A DNA stretch of 64,000 bases, taken from positions 9,780,501-9,844,500 of the forward strand of contig NC_054758.1 of NCBI RefSeq assembly GCF_018143015.1. The letters run 5' to 3'. Under the pieces are notes generated by a model. That model did not search any database and had not been told where the DNA came from. It was given only the letters and a program-made list of their open reading frames with translations. Made by a program: the position numbers and the translations under genes. Of the stretch, positions 47,691-59,030 are shown piece by piece. How positions within the stretch are numbered: position 1 is the first letter of the stretch; the number at the start of each line of letters is the position of its first letter. The stretch comes from Lytechinus variegatus. Taxonomy: Eukaryota; Echinodermata; Echinoidea; Temnopleuroida; Toxopneustidae.

Positions 47691-50600
47691 TTCCGTAGAG
47701 AAAGAAGCCTTCGTGACATTTAAGGTCAACTCGTCACAAGAGGAGACTTCGTACATCCAATAACATCTGAACACCTCTGGGCAGCTTCTGTCAGATCGAA
47801 GGCTCTTCTCTGTACCATCATGCTGTTCATTGTCTTTTTCTGCTCTGAAACGAATGATAAACTGTTGACCATCTTGTCCTGCATCTACTGCTGCTTGGAG
47901 TGGTGTCATCCCATCTGTCTTATCTGTATCTTTATGCCGTTCATCTTGTACTCCTACTCTGAACCGACTGAGAAATTGTTTTACATCTTCATGGCCTGCA
48001 TCTTCTGCTGCTTGAAGTGGTGTCATTCCGTCTGTATCTTTGGCATTTGTGTCTGCTCCATTTTCTACCAGGTAAGTAACTACAGGCAAGTGTCCTTCTT
48101 GTGCCGCTGCGTGGAGTGGTGTCCATTTGTTTCTGTCAGCCTGATTAATACAGGCACTCTCAATAACCAGCATTTCCACAGAATCCATGTCGCCATTATA
48201 ACAAGCAGCCAAAAGAGGAGTTTTGCCGCTAGTCGTCTCCTCATTTACATCACATCCTGTGGTAACAAAGTAGGTCATTAAGTCTGTATGACCATGCTGA
48301 GCAGCAATGTAGAGAGCAGTCATTCCTTCGAACCTCGTTTTCGTAGCTCCATGGGAAATCAGATATTGTGCATTATCCGACCTGCCACTGTGGACTGCCT
48401 CGTGTAATGGAGTCCAACCACTGTCGGCCATCTTGTTCACGTTTGCTCCATGATTGATGAGCTTTTGGACGATCTCAGGTGAACCATTGGCTGCAGCAGC
48501 ATGAAGAGGAATACGCCCTGAGCGATTTTCCTCATTTACATCAGCGCCATAAGAAAGGAAGAGATCAACTATTTCCAAGTGACCTTCGAGTGATGCGATA
48601 TAGAGTGGTGTCATTCCTTCGTACTTGGTTAACTTGGCATCTTTCTCTATCAAATACTGCACAATAAACAAGTTGCCGTTTTGAAGTGCAATATGCATCG
48701 GGGTGCATCCATTGATATCACCCTTGTTCACATCTGATCCTTGTTCAACTAGATAGTGGACGAGTTCGATATCACCTTTCATTACTGCACCATGGAGAGG
48801 AATCCGACCCAAATTGTCTTCATCATTCACATTAGCCGTTCCGTGATTAAGGTGTTTGACGATATCTAGGTGACCACTTTGAGCTGCAATGAAGAGAGAA
48901 GTCATGCCTCTATATTCGATGTCTATCGCTCCTTTCCACATGAGATACCTAACGACTTCCAGATGGCCATTTTGGACTGCAGCGTGAAGTGGCGTCCATC
49001 CGTCAATGTCAGTCTTGTTCAAATCCGATCCGTTCTGAACGAGAGTTTTAACGACTTCAATTCTTCCGGTGGCAGCAGCAGCGTGGAGGGGAATCTGTCC
49101 TCTGAGAGTCTCTGCATTTACTGAAATCCGTCTTGAAATCATAACGTTTACTGCATCCAAGTGGCCAAGTCTAGATGCCATGTAGAGTGGACTTTTTTCC
49201 TTACATTGGTCCCCTTCTGCTCCTTTCTTAAGAAGATAGTCTATGACCTCACAATTGTTATTCTGAATTGCGTACTCCAATGGTGTCCAGCCTTTCTCAT
49301 CGCAGCTATTGATATCAAACCCTTGTTGCACGAGATACTGCACGTTGTCTAAGTCATCATCGGAAGCTGCCAGATGAAGTGAAATGCGATTCATGAAGAA
49401 CCTGACGATATCCAAATGACCAGATAATGCTGCTCCATAGAGTGAGGCCGTTTCATCAACTCCCCTATCCGCAAGATACTTGACGGTATCCAAATGTCCA
49501 TGTATAGCTGCCAAAGCTAATGGTGTAAAACTTGTGTTATCGAATTCTTTCTTGTAGCAGTTTTGGTCTGTAAGGTATTTGACGAGATCAAGTCGACCTT
49601 TTGCAGCTGCAATGTGGAGAGGTGAGTAACCACGATGATCTTGTTTGTCTATTTTCGATCCTTGTTCAATGAGATATTTCACGACGTCTAAGTGGCCCCT
49701 ACCTGCTGCCAAATGGAGAGGAGTTTGTCCACTGTCATCTAGCTCACTGACATCAGCTCCCATCTTCATGAAGTATTGGAGTATGTCCAGGTGACCATGG
49801 ATAGCTGCCAACTGCAGAACGCTCTTTCCATCGTACTTGGTGATCTCTGCTCCCTGTGTTATGAGATAATCAAGTACATCCAAATGACCGTTTAACACTG
49901 CCCCGTGGATTGGTGTGAAATCCTCGTGATCCCCGTTATTCATGTCACATCCTTCTTGAACGAGACATTTGGTAATGTCAAGGTATCCCTTCGAAGCTGC
50001 TACGTGGAGAGGATTTTGTCCGATGCTGTTTTCCTCGTTCACATCGCCGCCTCTGGAAATAAAAAGCTTGACCAAATCTAAGTTGCCAAACGATGCTGAC
50101 GCAAAGAGGAGACTATCTCCTCCATAAGGAGTCTCCTTAGCCCCTTTCTCGAGGAGATAGTTGACAATATTGGAATTGCCATTTCTCACTGCATGGTGAA
50201 GAACTGTTAGACCCATGTCATCTTCTACATTTAAGTCACATGTTTCATCAACTAGGATTTGACAGATCTGAATGTTCCCATCTGCCGCTGCCATGTGTAA
50301 AGGAGTTCTTCCATGATTATCCCGTTTGTAAATATCTGCTCCGTTGAAAATAAGAAACAATGCAGAGAGATTTTTATTGTTGTGTACAGCAGTATGAAGA
50401 GCTGTCTGACCCAGATCACATTCGGCATCCACATCTGCTCCCTGCTTCACGAGGAGTTTTACGATAGCTGTATGTCCGTCTTCAGCTGCTCCATGGAGAG
50501 CCCTGCGCCCATCTTTATTTGCTTGATTTGGGTTTGCGCCGTTTGCAACGAGAAATTTAACCCTCATCAAATGACCGTTTGAAGCCGCTTTGTAGAGCGA

Positions 50601-50979
50601 AGTGCATCCGTCCTCATCTGTCTGGTCTATATCAGGGTTGAATGATCGTTCTGGTGAGATCGAGAGAAGACATTCGTTCAGGTCTGCCTCCAACACAATT
50701 CTTCTCAGTTTCTTCCTTACAATGGATACAAGTGCTTCAACACAGTCGAAGTTCACAATTTTGGCCTTTGTTAACATTGGAACGCTACCGCTGCCCTGTG
50801 ACATATCGTCTACATCTCCATCAGGTTGTTGCGATGTAAGGAAGTTACACGAACGAGTATCTCCTCCATTGATGGCATACGCATTACTGCCACTTTGCCC
50901 AGAATTCACAACTCCTAATGTTGGTTGTATATCTGTGCTGAGATAGGGTTTGATGAAAGGCATGTTGATTCCTTTTGAT
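47691..50979 (-). CDS. Ankyrin-repeat exon (~29 repeats)
   Basis: The acceptor CTTTACAG lies just above 50979, and ATG at 50963 starts MPFIKPYLSTDIQPTLG. The exon ends at 47691 before GTAAGT, in phase 0. About 115 residues without a recognised fold come first, then about 29 ankyrin repeats of 31-35 residues up to roughly residue 1030, with G-x-TPLHxAA and GHLDIVKYL signatures. From about repeat 5 the repeats fall into a three-repeat cycle: GWTPLH type, GMTxLYIAA type, GRIPLHAAA type. The product is a protein-binding scaffold by family analogy; no partner can be named. Long ankyrin genes of this style are abundant in sea urchins. The last two repeats are a recent local duplication (DGMTPLQAA). 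Minus-strand reading is certain; predicted frames on the plus strand here are shadows. Confidence 0.9.
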
Positions 50980-52430
50980 CTGTAAAGGAAAGATTATTAA
51001 AAATTAAAACAATATTTTGATAATCAGTACTTTAATCACATTTTAAATAGTGGTATTTATTTGACTAGAATTACCAACTGATGATTTTTAAAGGGCTAGA
51101 CTATTAGAAAAGTTTTGTACTATTTTCTATTCTTACAGATTTGACAATAATGACCAACTTGACTGAACCATAAAATGTTTATACAATAATGATTCCGGAA
51201 GTTCATTGAGGAATATATACTTTGTTAAACAGGAAAAAAGGGAAAAACAGAATGTTTCAAATTTCATGTAATAAAATACACAAAACAGCGAATGAGTGCC
51301 GTCATAAGTCCCCTCATTTGCATACCGTCGAGGATGTGCATATAACTGTTTCGTTAAGTAAAAGGAAAACTAATAAATATCATAACTTTTTTTTCTATCT
51401 TACATCCGATTTTGATGACATTTTCAGTGTTTTGCTTGATGGATTTTTCTCTTTTTATTCAAATAATCGCTATAGACAGGAACTTAGCTAAAGGAATCGG
51501 TATACTATACAAAATGAAATATATTTTTACCAGAGACATCTCTTGTAATGATGTATAATATACACATCGATTCTACCATAATTTATTAACTATCATTACT
51601 ATTGTGACCTCATTTGGGGAATAGCCGCAAGACTAGACTTGTATACTTTTATTGCAAAAGAAAACGGTTAGAATTTGTTCCAAATCTTCATATCTTTCTT
51701 ATACAGACCCTCTTTTTTATCGTCTGAAAATGTTCAAGATAAATGATATTAATACTCTACAATTAACACTTTTCATGCGTTAATATGATTATTACATGAT
51801 TCCCCCAGTATCCACAGATTCATTTTCATGTAATAGCAATTTACATTCAAATTCAACGACATGCAATGATATTCACTTAAAAAACATCCCAGGAAATTAT
51901 TTGCACATAAAACATTAAGATATCATGGACCTCATATTTGGAACGCAATGCCAGATTCACTCAAGCCGACAAGATAATTTTATTCTTTTAAACGAGCCAT
52001 AAAAGAATCGCAGTTAAACCAATACAAAGCCAATACGCAAATTGAATGTTAGTATCATTATCACCATTATTATTCAATGACGAATTGACTTTTGTATCGA
52101 AGATATACCCTTTTAAAAGGAAAACAGAAACAAAACTTATCATTTTCTAAATTTTTATTCTAAGAAAGGACCAAGCATCTCCCTTGCCCCCCACCCCACC
52201 CGCTCCCAGTCCCTTCATGCACTTGCACGTTGTATGACAGTACATGTTTTATTTTGGATTTTTCCCCGGGTTGTCACGCTTTCAAGCTTTGCTTTTGTGA
52301 CGACCCTTGCAACCATTTTTTCTCATTGTGTAACAGAAAATACCACTTAGATTGTTTATATATGATACATTTGATGATTTACATATAAAATTAATTTGTC
52401 ATTATCTTTATGTCGAATTCAAGATATGCA
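50980..52430. other. Upstream of the ankyrin exon, no further exon recognised
   Basis: AT-rich DNA. At 51280-51430 it has a dispersed block (CCCCTCATTTGCATACC and ATCATAACTT...TTACATCCGAT) related to 32045-32190. The promoter and 5' exon of the ankyrin gene could lie here or beyond, but nothing distinctive identifies them. Confidence 0.45.
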
Positions 52431-54200
52431 TAGGCGGTTCCAGGGTGCCGAGCACCCCCCCCCCCATTGGCGGGCCTCCATTGGCGGAGCAAAGGAAAAG
52501 GAGGGAACAAAGGGGAAAAAGGAAAAGTAAGGGAAAAAAGAGGAGAAAAAAGGAGAAACATCAGAGGAGGAAGACGAGTGAATAAAGTAAGATGAGGAGA
52601 AGACTTGAGAAAAAAATATTTCGTGTCACTCACGCTCGCATTGCCTTTTAGGTAATAAACATAATCTTCTCAATATGGAACCTGAAACATATAGTTTTTA
52701 TGTCAATATACAAAAAATGCAGCTCGAAAATCGAACTTTCATTACTTTTTTAATTTAAAAACTTGATTTTTTTAAAGGTGCCCTGTAAAAATTCTGTTTC
52801 ACGGTCTGAACATCAATGTTTTCTGCACGCTTGCAAAATTTGAGCTGTCAAGTAGGCCTATCTATTTCTGTATTCCATAAAGTTTTCAAAATATCCCTGG
52901 TCAGGTCATATTGTCAAATTTTGATTGGTGATTGATGAATATGTCCATATTAATTCTATAACAAACTACTAAAATCTCCATTTCATAATAGTTCAAAAAT
53001 TTCGGCTCGCGATTTCTGCTCGATTGTGCTCGATTGTTGAAAATATATTAACCAAGGACTGGGGGCTGTGATGCCCCCCTCGACGCTTCGCGCAATATTC
53101 CCTAAACACAAAAAGATAGCGCCACACAATTTAATTTTTAGTCTCGCGCAACTTTTGAGATCAAACATGCGACATATAGCATATACATTTATAAAGCATA
53201 GCGGTATAGCATCGCGACGTCACGTGACTTTTTAAGAGACAATGTCATGCCGAAAATGGCTCATTTTTATATTTTTTGTACAAAGTCTATGGGAGATGAA
53301 ATTCATAAGAGCGTTATTATTTTTGTTCTACTAGGTCTGCTTTATTAGTTTTTGAATGGTTTGTAATAATGTCCATAAAAAAACAATGAAACATAAAAGA
53401 TGAAAAAAAACACCAAAGAAATACATAAGAAATTCTAAAACCACGAAAAAATACATAAAGATAAAATTGACTTTCGCAATTTTTCTTTGAGGAAACCTTT
53501 GAAATAGATTACAAAATGACATCTGCAAAAAAGAAAATTTGATAATAAACTGATTTATATAGCGCAGAAACTATGTGCATGTATTCTACTGCGCTGCAAT
53601 TAAGAGCTTGTGAAATGCTTGAGAACAAATCTAGAAAAAAGGGGGGAAAGGAAATCTACATGTATGGGACTAAAACAGATAGGTTTTAGTCTAAGTTTGA
53701 ACGTTAACAAATAAAATAATTTTCGATTAATCTAAATTTGCCCTGCTCAAGCAAACCAATTAAACAAGTCTAAAAACATTTTTTAAATATTATTATTGTT
53801 CATTTCATACTAGCTGCTCAGGGTTATCCCTACCAGAAAAAATGTAACCGTGAAAAAACACACCACCTCCACGCATATTTGATTCATAATAAATAAAAGA
53901 TAATTATTTTCAGATTCTTTAAAAACTAGCAAGTAGCATGTGCGTGCCAAATGTTGGTGCGATCGAGAGAACGGCCGCCGAGATCAGTCCTCCATCTCAA
54001 ATAGCCCAGTCCTTTTAGGGTTAACTCATGCATCTTATTCATAATTACAAAAGCGCTTTAAAATTCCATTGTCAGGCCACAATATTAACAGATTTCGCGC
54101 TCTCATTAGGTATATTAGGGTCCTAAAATAAGATATTGATTTAATAACTAGATCGTCATTTCTTCAAAATGGAAAATTGACAAGTTTTATCTCGCGCATA
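52431..54200. repeat. GCTCGCGC-type dispersed repeat block 2, first part
   Basis: It starts with GGCGGTTCCAGGGTGCCGAG, a poly-C run and a purine-rich stretch (52497-52610), like block 1. Degenerate CTCGCG(C/A) words follow near 52625, 53003 and 53150. The DNA between is AT-rich with no gene. A segment at 53540-53875 is duplicated at 57838-58172. Confidence 0.55.
53540..53875 (+). repeat. ~335-bp duplicated segment, copy A
   Basis: It starts near TAATAAACTGATTTATATAG and includes CTGCGCTGCAATTAAGAGCT and AGGGTTATCCCTACCAG. It is nearly identical to 57838-58172 in the same orientation. The few differences suggest a recent duplication or a young interspersed repeat. Confidence 0.88.
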
Positions 54201-54204
54201 GGAA

Positions 54205-54840
54205 CAGAATAAAGCCAGGCTGACACTTGCACGACTTTTGGCCACGAATTTGTCGTGGCAAGTCGTGCCATTTTGGGGCACGAACTGGGAGGCTCTCGCA
54301 CTGTTTACGACTTGTTCACGCATAGTTCACGACAATTTCACGACGACATCACGAATAGTTCACGAATGCGTGCCCGTCAGTGTCCACATTGACACGAACT
54401 TGCACGATGAGTTCACGCATAGTTTACGCACTTCCCGCATTGGCACGACGAGCTTGACGAGCTTGCGCAACTAGGACGGTGTCGTGCTGAACTATTCGTG
54501 AACACGACGTGAGCTGTTCGTGAATTATTCGTGACAGTCGTGGCATGGCGCGCACTGCCACGCACTGGCATGCATCCTCCCGCATCTTCCCGACGAGTTC
54601 ACGACGAATTCACGAACAGTTGGCGCATAGTTCACGACCCGGTCGCTAAATTTTGTCGTGACCAAACTTCTGAACATTTCAAAATTCTCGTCCCGACATG
54701 GCACGCAGTCACGACATGTCACGACGTGTTTACGCACACTTCACCTCAGTTCACGACTAGTTTGCGCACTGGCACGACTTGAGTCGTGCCAATGCGTGAC
54801 ACAAAATCGTGCAAGTGTCAGGCTGGCATCAGGCTGGCTT
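54205..54840. mobile_element. Foldback-like element of GTTCACGA words
   Basis: The ends are inverted: GCCAGGCTGACACTTGCACG at about 54215, and its complement ending AAGTGTCAGGCTGGC near 54826. The interior is dense with GTTCACGA, CACGACTTG and GTCGTG words in both orientations, so it can fold extensively. Short frames here are translations of these words. No target duplication was resolved. Confidence 0.65.
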
Positions 54841-54899
54841 TAGGAAGATGGTCATCATTTTCATTATGATGACATAATGTGCTTAGGATGTTCCGGTCC

Positions 54900-55012
54900 C
54901 AGTGGCGGACCGTGACCCGGAGGAAACAATTGATTGGAGAGGTACTTTATTGTTTGTGAACAATGCTGTGCCCCTCCAATGCTTTGTCTCCTCCGGTCAC
55001 GGTCCGCCACTG
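54900..55012. mobile_element. hAT-like MITE, 113 bp
   Basis: The inverted ends CAGTGGCGGACCGTGACC and complement are flanked by 8-base near-duplications (TCCGGTCC at 54892-54899 and CCCGGTCC at 55013-55020). CAGTGG termini and 8-base targets fit the hAT superfamily. Confidence 0.8.
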
Positions 55013-55139
55013 CCCGGTCCTATGTCAAAACTCAAAGTAATAATCATAAAACTTTTAAGCTCTTTTTTTTTAACTGTGATCCATATTCACCTCACAATTC
55101 CCCACAAAGTGCTTGAAATACAGAGCGTAAATTGACCCC

Positions 55140-55345
55140 TTTTCAGATCGGAATATCAAAAATCTTAAGCTCGCGCTTGATTAATTATAATAAAAATGGT
55201 ATTTAGAATGCTCAGATTCTAGTTCGAAATCTGAAACATGCGCACGCTCGTTTATTCAGATACGCAGCTTGTTCTCTATTTAATTCATTATCCAGTTTCA
55301 GATCACAATATAAAAAAATTACTGCTCGCGCTTTGCGCTTGCAAT
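55140..55345. repeat. GCTCGCGC-type repeat fragment
   Basis: GCTCGCGCTT words occur near 55170 and 55325 with the usual AT-rich spacers. It sits directly before the DR1-bearing element. Confidence 0.55.
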
Positions 55346-55436
55346 ATCAATGCAGGAAGATTTCCAATTACTCGTCTTTTTCATGATTTACAAAACATGG
55401 ATAGAGTGTCCCATCTTCAGGTGTAAATCCCGAATT

Positions 55437-57232
55437 TTTGTTAAACAAGTGGAATGCCTCTGGCCGTCTGACCTGCATCACGCGATTCAACATAGCAGCA
55501 GTGCTGAATTTGAAAACTACTATAACTCGCACATGATGTTCAGTGATACTTGGTTACTCTTATTTCCACGTTTTATGAACTAGACCAATACACTTACAGA
55601 GATAGGATGGTAATTCAACAAATACCCCCAATGTGGCCGAAATTCATTGACCTCACAGGACTTTTGACCTTGATCATGTGACCTGGAACTTGCACAGGAT
55701 ATTCAGTGTTACTTGATTACTCTTCTGTCTAAGTTTTATGAACTAGACCAACATACTTTCAAAGTTATAATGGTAATTCAACAAATACCCCCAATTCGGC
55801 CAAAGTTCATTGACCTTAAATGACCTTTGACCTTGAACATGTGACCTGAAACTTGCACAGGATGTTCAGTGATACTTGATGACTATTATGTCCAAGTTTC
55901 ATGAATCAGATCAAAAAACTTTTAAAGTTTTGATTGTAATTCAATAGATACCCCCAAATCGGCCAAAGTTCATTGACCCTAAATGACCTTTGACCTTGGT
56001 CATGTGACATGAAACTCATGCAGGATGTTTGATGATACTTCATTAAACTTATGTCCAAGTTTAATGAACTAGGTCCATATACATTCTAAGTTATGATGTC
56101 ATTTCAAAATCTTAACCTTAGGTTAAGATTTGATGTTTACGCCGCCGCACAGTGGGCCAGGAGAGAGCAAAAGTGCGCCAAAACTGGTTTTTGGTCATGA
56201 AACAAATTTTCCTTTTTTCATGTTCCAACCAAAGATAAGAACCTGTAGGATGTCTCCATACAATATTTCTCCATGAAATTGATTATTAGTTGCCCATTTT
56301 ATTCAATATTACCGGAAAATTACCCTTTACGGCTACCGCATGTGAAAATGACACGTTTTAGATATTTTACAGTTTTAACAAAACGGATTGCTTAATTTAT
56401 TTCTAATTCACGGTACTCTTTGATGAATGATTGTTTTAAGTGATCAATAATTTTCAAGATAAAATGATAATTCCTTCAGAGGTAATTTTGGACGAATGAA
56501 TGTTCAGAGTATGCTAAAAGATCCTCTCACCAAAGACATAATCATGATAATGGTTGGTGAGATAGCAGAGAGAGACTCTGTTTCGGAATAACTTTGCATA
56601 CGCCGTTCTTGGTGAAATAGGACGGCCATGTAGGGCCTTGTACCGATTAACCTGCAGAGGACCCGGCCTGTATTATTTATCATTGGAATAATTATTTCAA
56701 CGATTTCACTGTCCACTTCTGGTATGTATCCATTTTAATTCATGTAGGTGTGGTTAATCATTGTACCCAGGGAATGAAGATACTCCTTTGCATTTTTTTA
56801 CAATTTCACATTGAAATTTACAATTCCGGATTCAAGGTAGGGCGCCCTCTTTAAGCAAAACTCAAGTCACAAATTGAATTGTTTGTACCCAGAGCACAGA
56901 CCTTTTTTGTTTGCCTGTTTGTTTTTGCTGTTTTCTAATATGCTTCCTTATTGCTGAAATTTCTCTAAAACTAGTTTCTGAAAATTTGAAACTTATTGTA
57001 AAATTAAAAACATGTAATTTCTTCTCAAATGTTAACAGCCAATCAGAAAACAGTATTTTAACGACGTTATCAATATTTGAAAATACTTTTATTGAATTAT
57101 ACGGGTGAAATTACCCATATCTACCAAATTTAATCGTACAAATATGTGAATATAGGGTTTTGGCGCACTTTGGGTTCATTATGGCCCACTGTGCGCCGCC
57201 GCCATCGGAAAAGCGGCGCCTAATTATATACT
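55437..57232 (-). repeat. DR1-bearing dispersed repeat (copy 2), split by a transposon
   Basis: It is the reverse complement of the family at 3805-4930. It begins with GTGGAATGCCTCTGGCCGTC and carries units with TGACCTTTGACCT (55821-55833 and 55984-55996, 163 apart) and a decayed one near 55670. It ends in the GC-rich GCCGCC...CGGAAAAGCGGCGCC stretch. The terminal hairpin seen in the other copies is missing. A separate element occupies 56148-57193. Confidence 0.8.
56148..57193. mobile_element. Non-autonomous DNA transposon inserted in the DR1 repeat
   Basis: Inverted ends start CACAGTGGGCC and share AAGTGCGCCAAAAC about 20 bases in. CGCCGCCG flanks both sides (56140-56147 and 57194-57201), an 8-base duplication, although the target is a simple GCC repeat. 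An 8-base target suggests hAT or a P-like group. No transposase frame was seen in the 1046 bases. Confidence 0.78.
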
Positions 57233-57740
57233 AATCCTTTTCACGATTACAAAAAGTGCTTAGGATTTCCATTCTTGAGGTAGAAATATCAGAATTTTCA
57301 GCTCGCGCTCGCATTATTTGATTGTTGAAAATGTAACGCCATCATCGCTAATTGCAAGCAGCCGTTAACAGATCCTTTTTTATAAGACCAAAACGTATAT
57401 TAAAAGTTTTTGCTCGCGCTTCGTGCTCGCATTAATTATTTGATTGGATACACATCTTGTTAAGGATCAGAAACATTGCATATATATATAATGTTTAAAG
57501 TTTAGGACAAATACATGAAATAAACCAAAAATGGCTCGCGCTTCGCGCTTGTACTATTTATATAAGGCTTATTAGATTATTATTCAATTTTTTGATTTAT
57601 AGAAATAAAGCTTAGAAGTTACTATTAGGACTACCACTTCAAATAAACAAACAAAAATCAACTTCGAGCGGTCGATCGGGGAAAATATGGCTGACAAAAA
57701 TCCACCCCCCCCCCCCTATTGGCGAAGGCTGGATCCGCCC
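57233..57740. repeat. GCTCGCGC-type dispersed repeat block 2, last part
   Basis: GCTCGCGCTCGCATTATTTG and variants occur near 57301, 57412 and 57535. It ends in a poly-C run and CGAAGGCTGGATCCGCCC near 57710-57740, a terminus-like motif also seen in other repeats of this window. Confidence 0.6.
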
Positions 57741-57837
57741 GTGGATATGTCATTTCTTTTGGAGACTTTATAATGAAAAACATTGCAAAGCCAATAAATG
57801 AAATGAAGCAAATTGGGGTAGACTTGTCCTTTAATAA

Positions 57838-58172
57838 TAATGATAATAAACTGATTTATATAGCGCAGAAACTATGTGCATGTATTCTACTGCGCTGCAA
57901 TTAAGAGCTTGTGAAATTCTTGAGAACAAATCTAGAAAAAGGGGGAAAAGGAAATCTACATGTATGGGAATTATTTTAACAGATAGGTTTTAGTCTAAGT
58001 TTGAACGTTAACAAATGAAATAATTTTCGATTAATCTAAATTTGCCCTGCTCAAGCAAACCAATTAAACAAGTCTAAAAACATTTGTTAATATTATTATT
58101 GTTCATTTCATACTAGCTGCTCAGGGTTATCCCTACCAGAAAAATGTAATCCTGAAAAAAAACACCACCTCC
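57838..58172 (+). repeat. ~335-bp duplicated segment, copy B
   Basis: Near-identical partner of 53540-53875 in the same orientation. The intervening 4 kb contains the foldback, hAT-like and DR1 elements. Confidence 0.88.
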
Positions 58173-58684
58173 ACAAATTATGATGATATTATTGTACTGT
58201 ATAGTGGAAGGTGCGTTATATAAATACTATGCATGATTGTGGTTTATTTCGCCCAAGAATCACGCATTTAATAGTCTCGCCACGAAATGTAGAATTTTTG
58301 TATTAGCTTCTTTTTGTTGAGGTAATGAAACGCATTTCCTTATTGAAATTACATTTCAAAGGTTTCTCACGTGACTCATTCAACATGTTCAATCAGTCAC
58401 TCTCAAAATGCTTAAAAAAATAACGACAAATAAAGAGAACTCTATAACCAGCGACAACGATAACATAACATGGGTAACTCTTCATGTACAGTTCCTTATA
58501 CAAAGTGCTATCTGATAAAAAAAAAGTTTTCAGTAAAATTTCGGTATAAATTGTGTACTATACGTCTAAACAGAAATATTATACAATACATTAGAAGTAC
58601 ACGACACCTGCTTTTAATTCCATGCTAATTTTTTTTATGCTAACCTATATTAGAACTTCATACTTCATGTAAAGGCCTAAAAAA
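58173..58684. other. No gene recognised
   Basis: AT-rich DNA with no distinctive repeat or coding signal. Confidence 0.5.
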
Positions 58685-58805
58685 AATCATCACCGCTCGA
58701 TACCGTTTACCATTTTCGATTTCGATTTTTTTTTTCGATTTTTCCCCATTTTCTTTTTCCCCCCATCGAAATCGAAAATGGTAAACGTTAGCAGCGGTTA
58801 TGATT
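58685..58805. repeat. Short hairpin MITE
   Basis: Inverted arms share ACCATTTTCGATTTCGAT and an imperfect ATCA-CCGCT end, around a T-rich loop. The arms are about 45 bases. Confidence 0.7.
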
Positions 58806-58849
58806 TTTTCTCTCCGCTCCACGAACGCTCCAACAACGCATGAGCGGTG

Positions 58850-59030
58850 TGACCTGGGGGCGTTTCATGAAAGGACTTGTCGGACGTTTTATCCGACAAG
58901 TCCCATTTTATCCGACAGTTACCATAGTAACAGTACCTCTCAGCCAATCAACATCAGAGAAAGATGTCAGATCTGACAACTTGTCAGATGAAAATGTTGA
59001 TAAAACACTCCCCAGGCCTTTAGAGCTAAC
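58850..59030. mobile_element. Possible MITE with GACTTGTCGGA palindromes
   Basis: GGACTTGTCGGAC and GTCCGACAAGTCC-like words face each other at 58873-58905, and further TCAGAT/TGTCAGA words follow. The outer ends (CTGGGGGCGTTTCATG and a diverged complement near 59015) are only weakly inverted. Confidence 0.4.

Larger units (their letters stand above)
44471..50979 (-). other. Gene span: ankyrin-repeat protein with duplicated two-exon modules (3' end open)
   Basis: Minus-strand exon chain: 50979-47691, 47316-47252, 46858-46735, 46419-46355, 45770-45647, 45328-45255 and 44594-44471. The phases alternate 0, 2, 0, 2, 0, 2, 0 without a break. The introns are 0.3 to 0.7 kb and are themselves duplicated between modules. 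No stop codon is reached by 44471, so at least one more exon follows. The Ig-like exon beginning at 41710 is phase-compatible. Upstream, an acceptor at 50980 shows at least one further 5' exon. Confidence 0.65.

Noticed and set aside
47820-50946. Plus-strand frames within the ankyrin exon
   Set aside because: They are shadows of the minus-strand ankyrin coding sequence and have no family signature.
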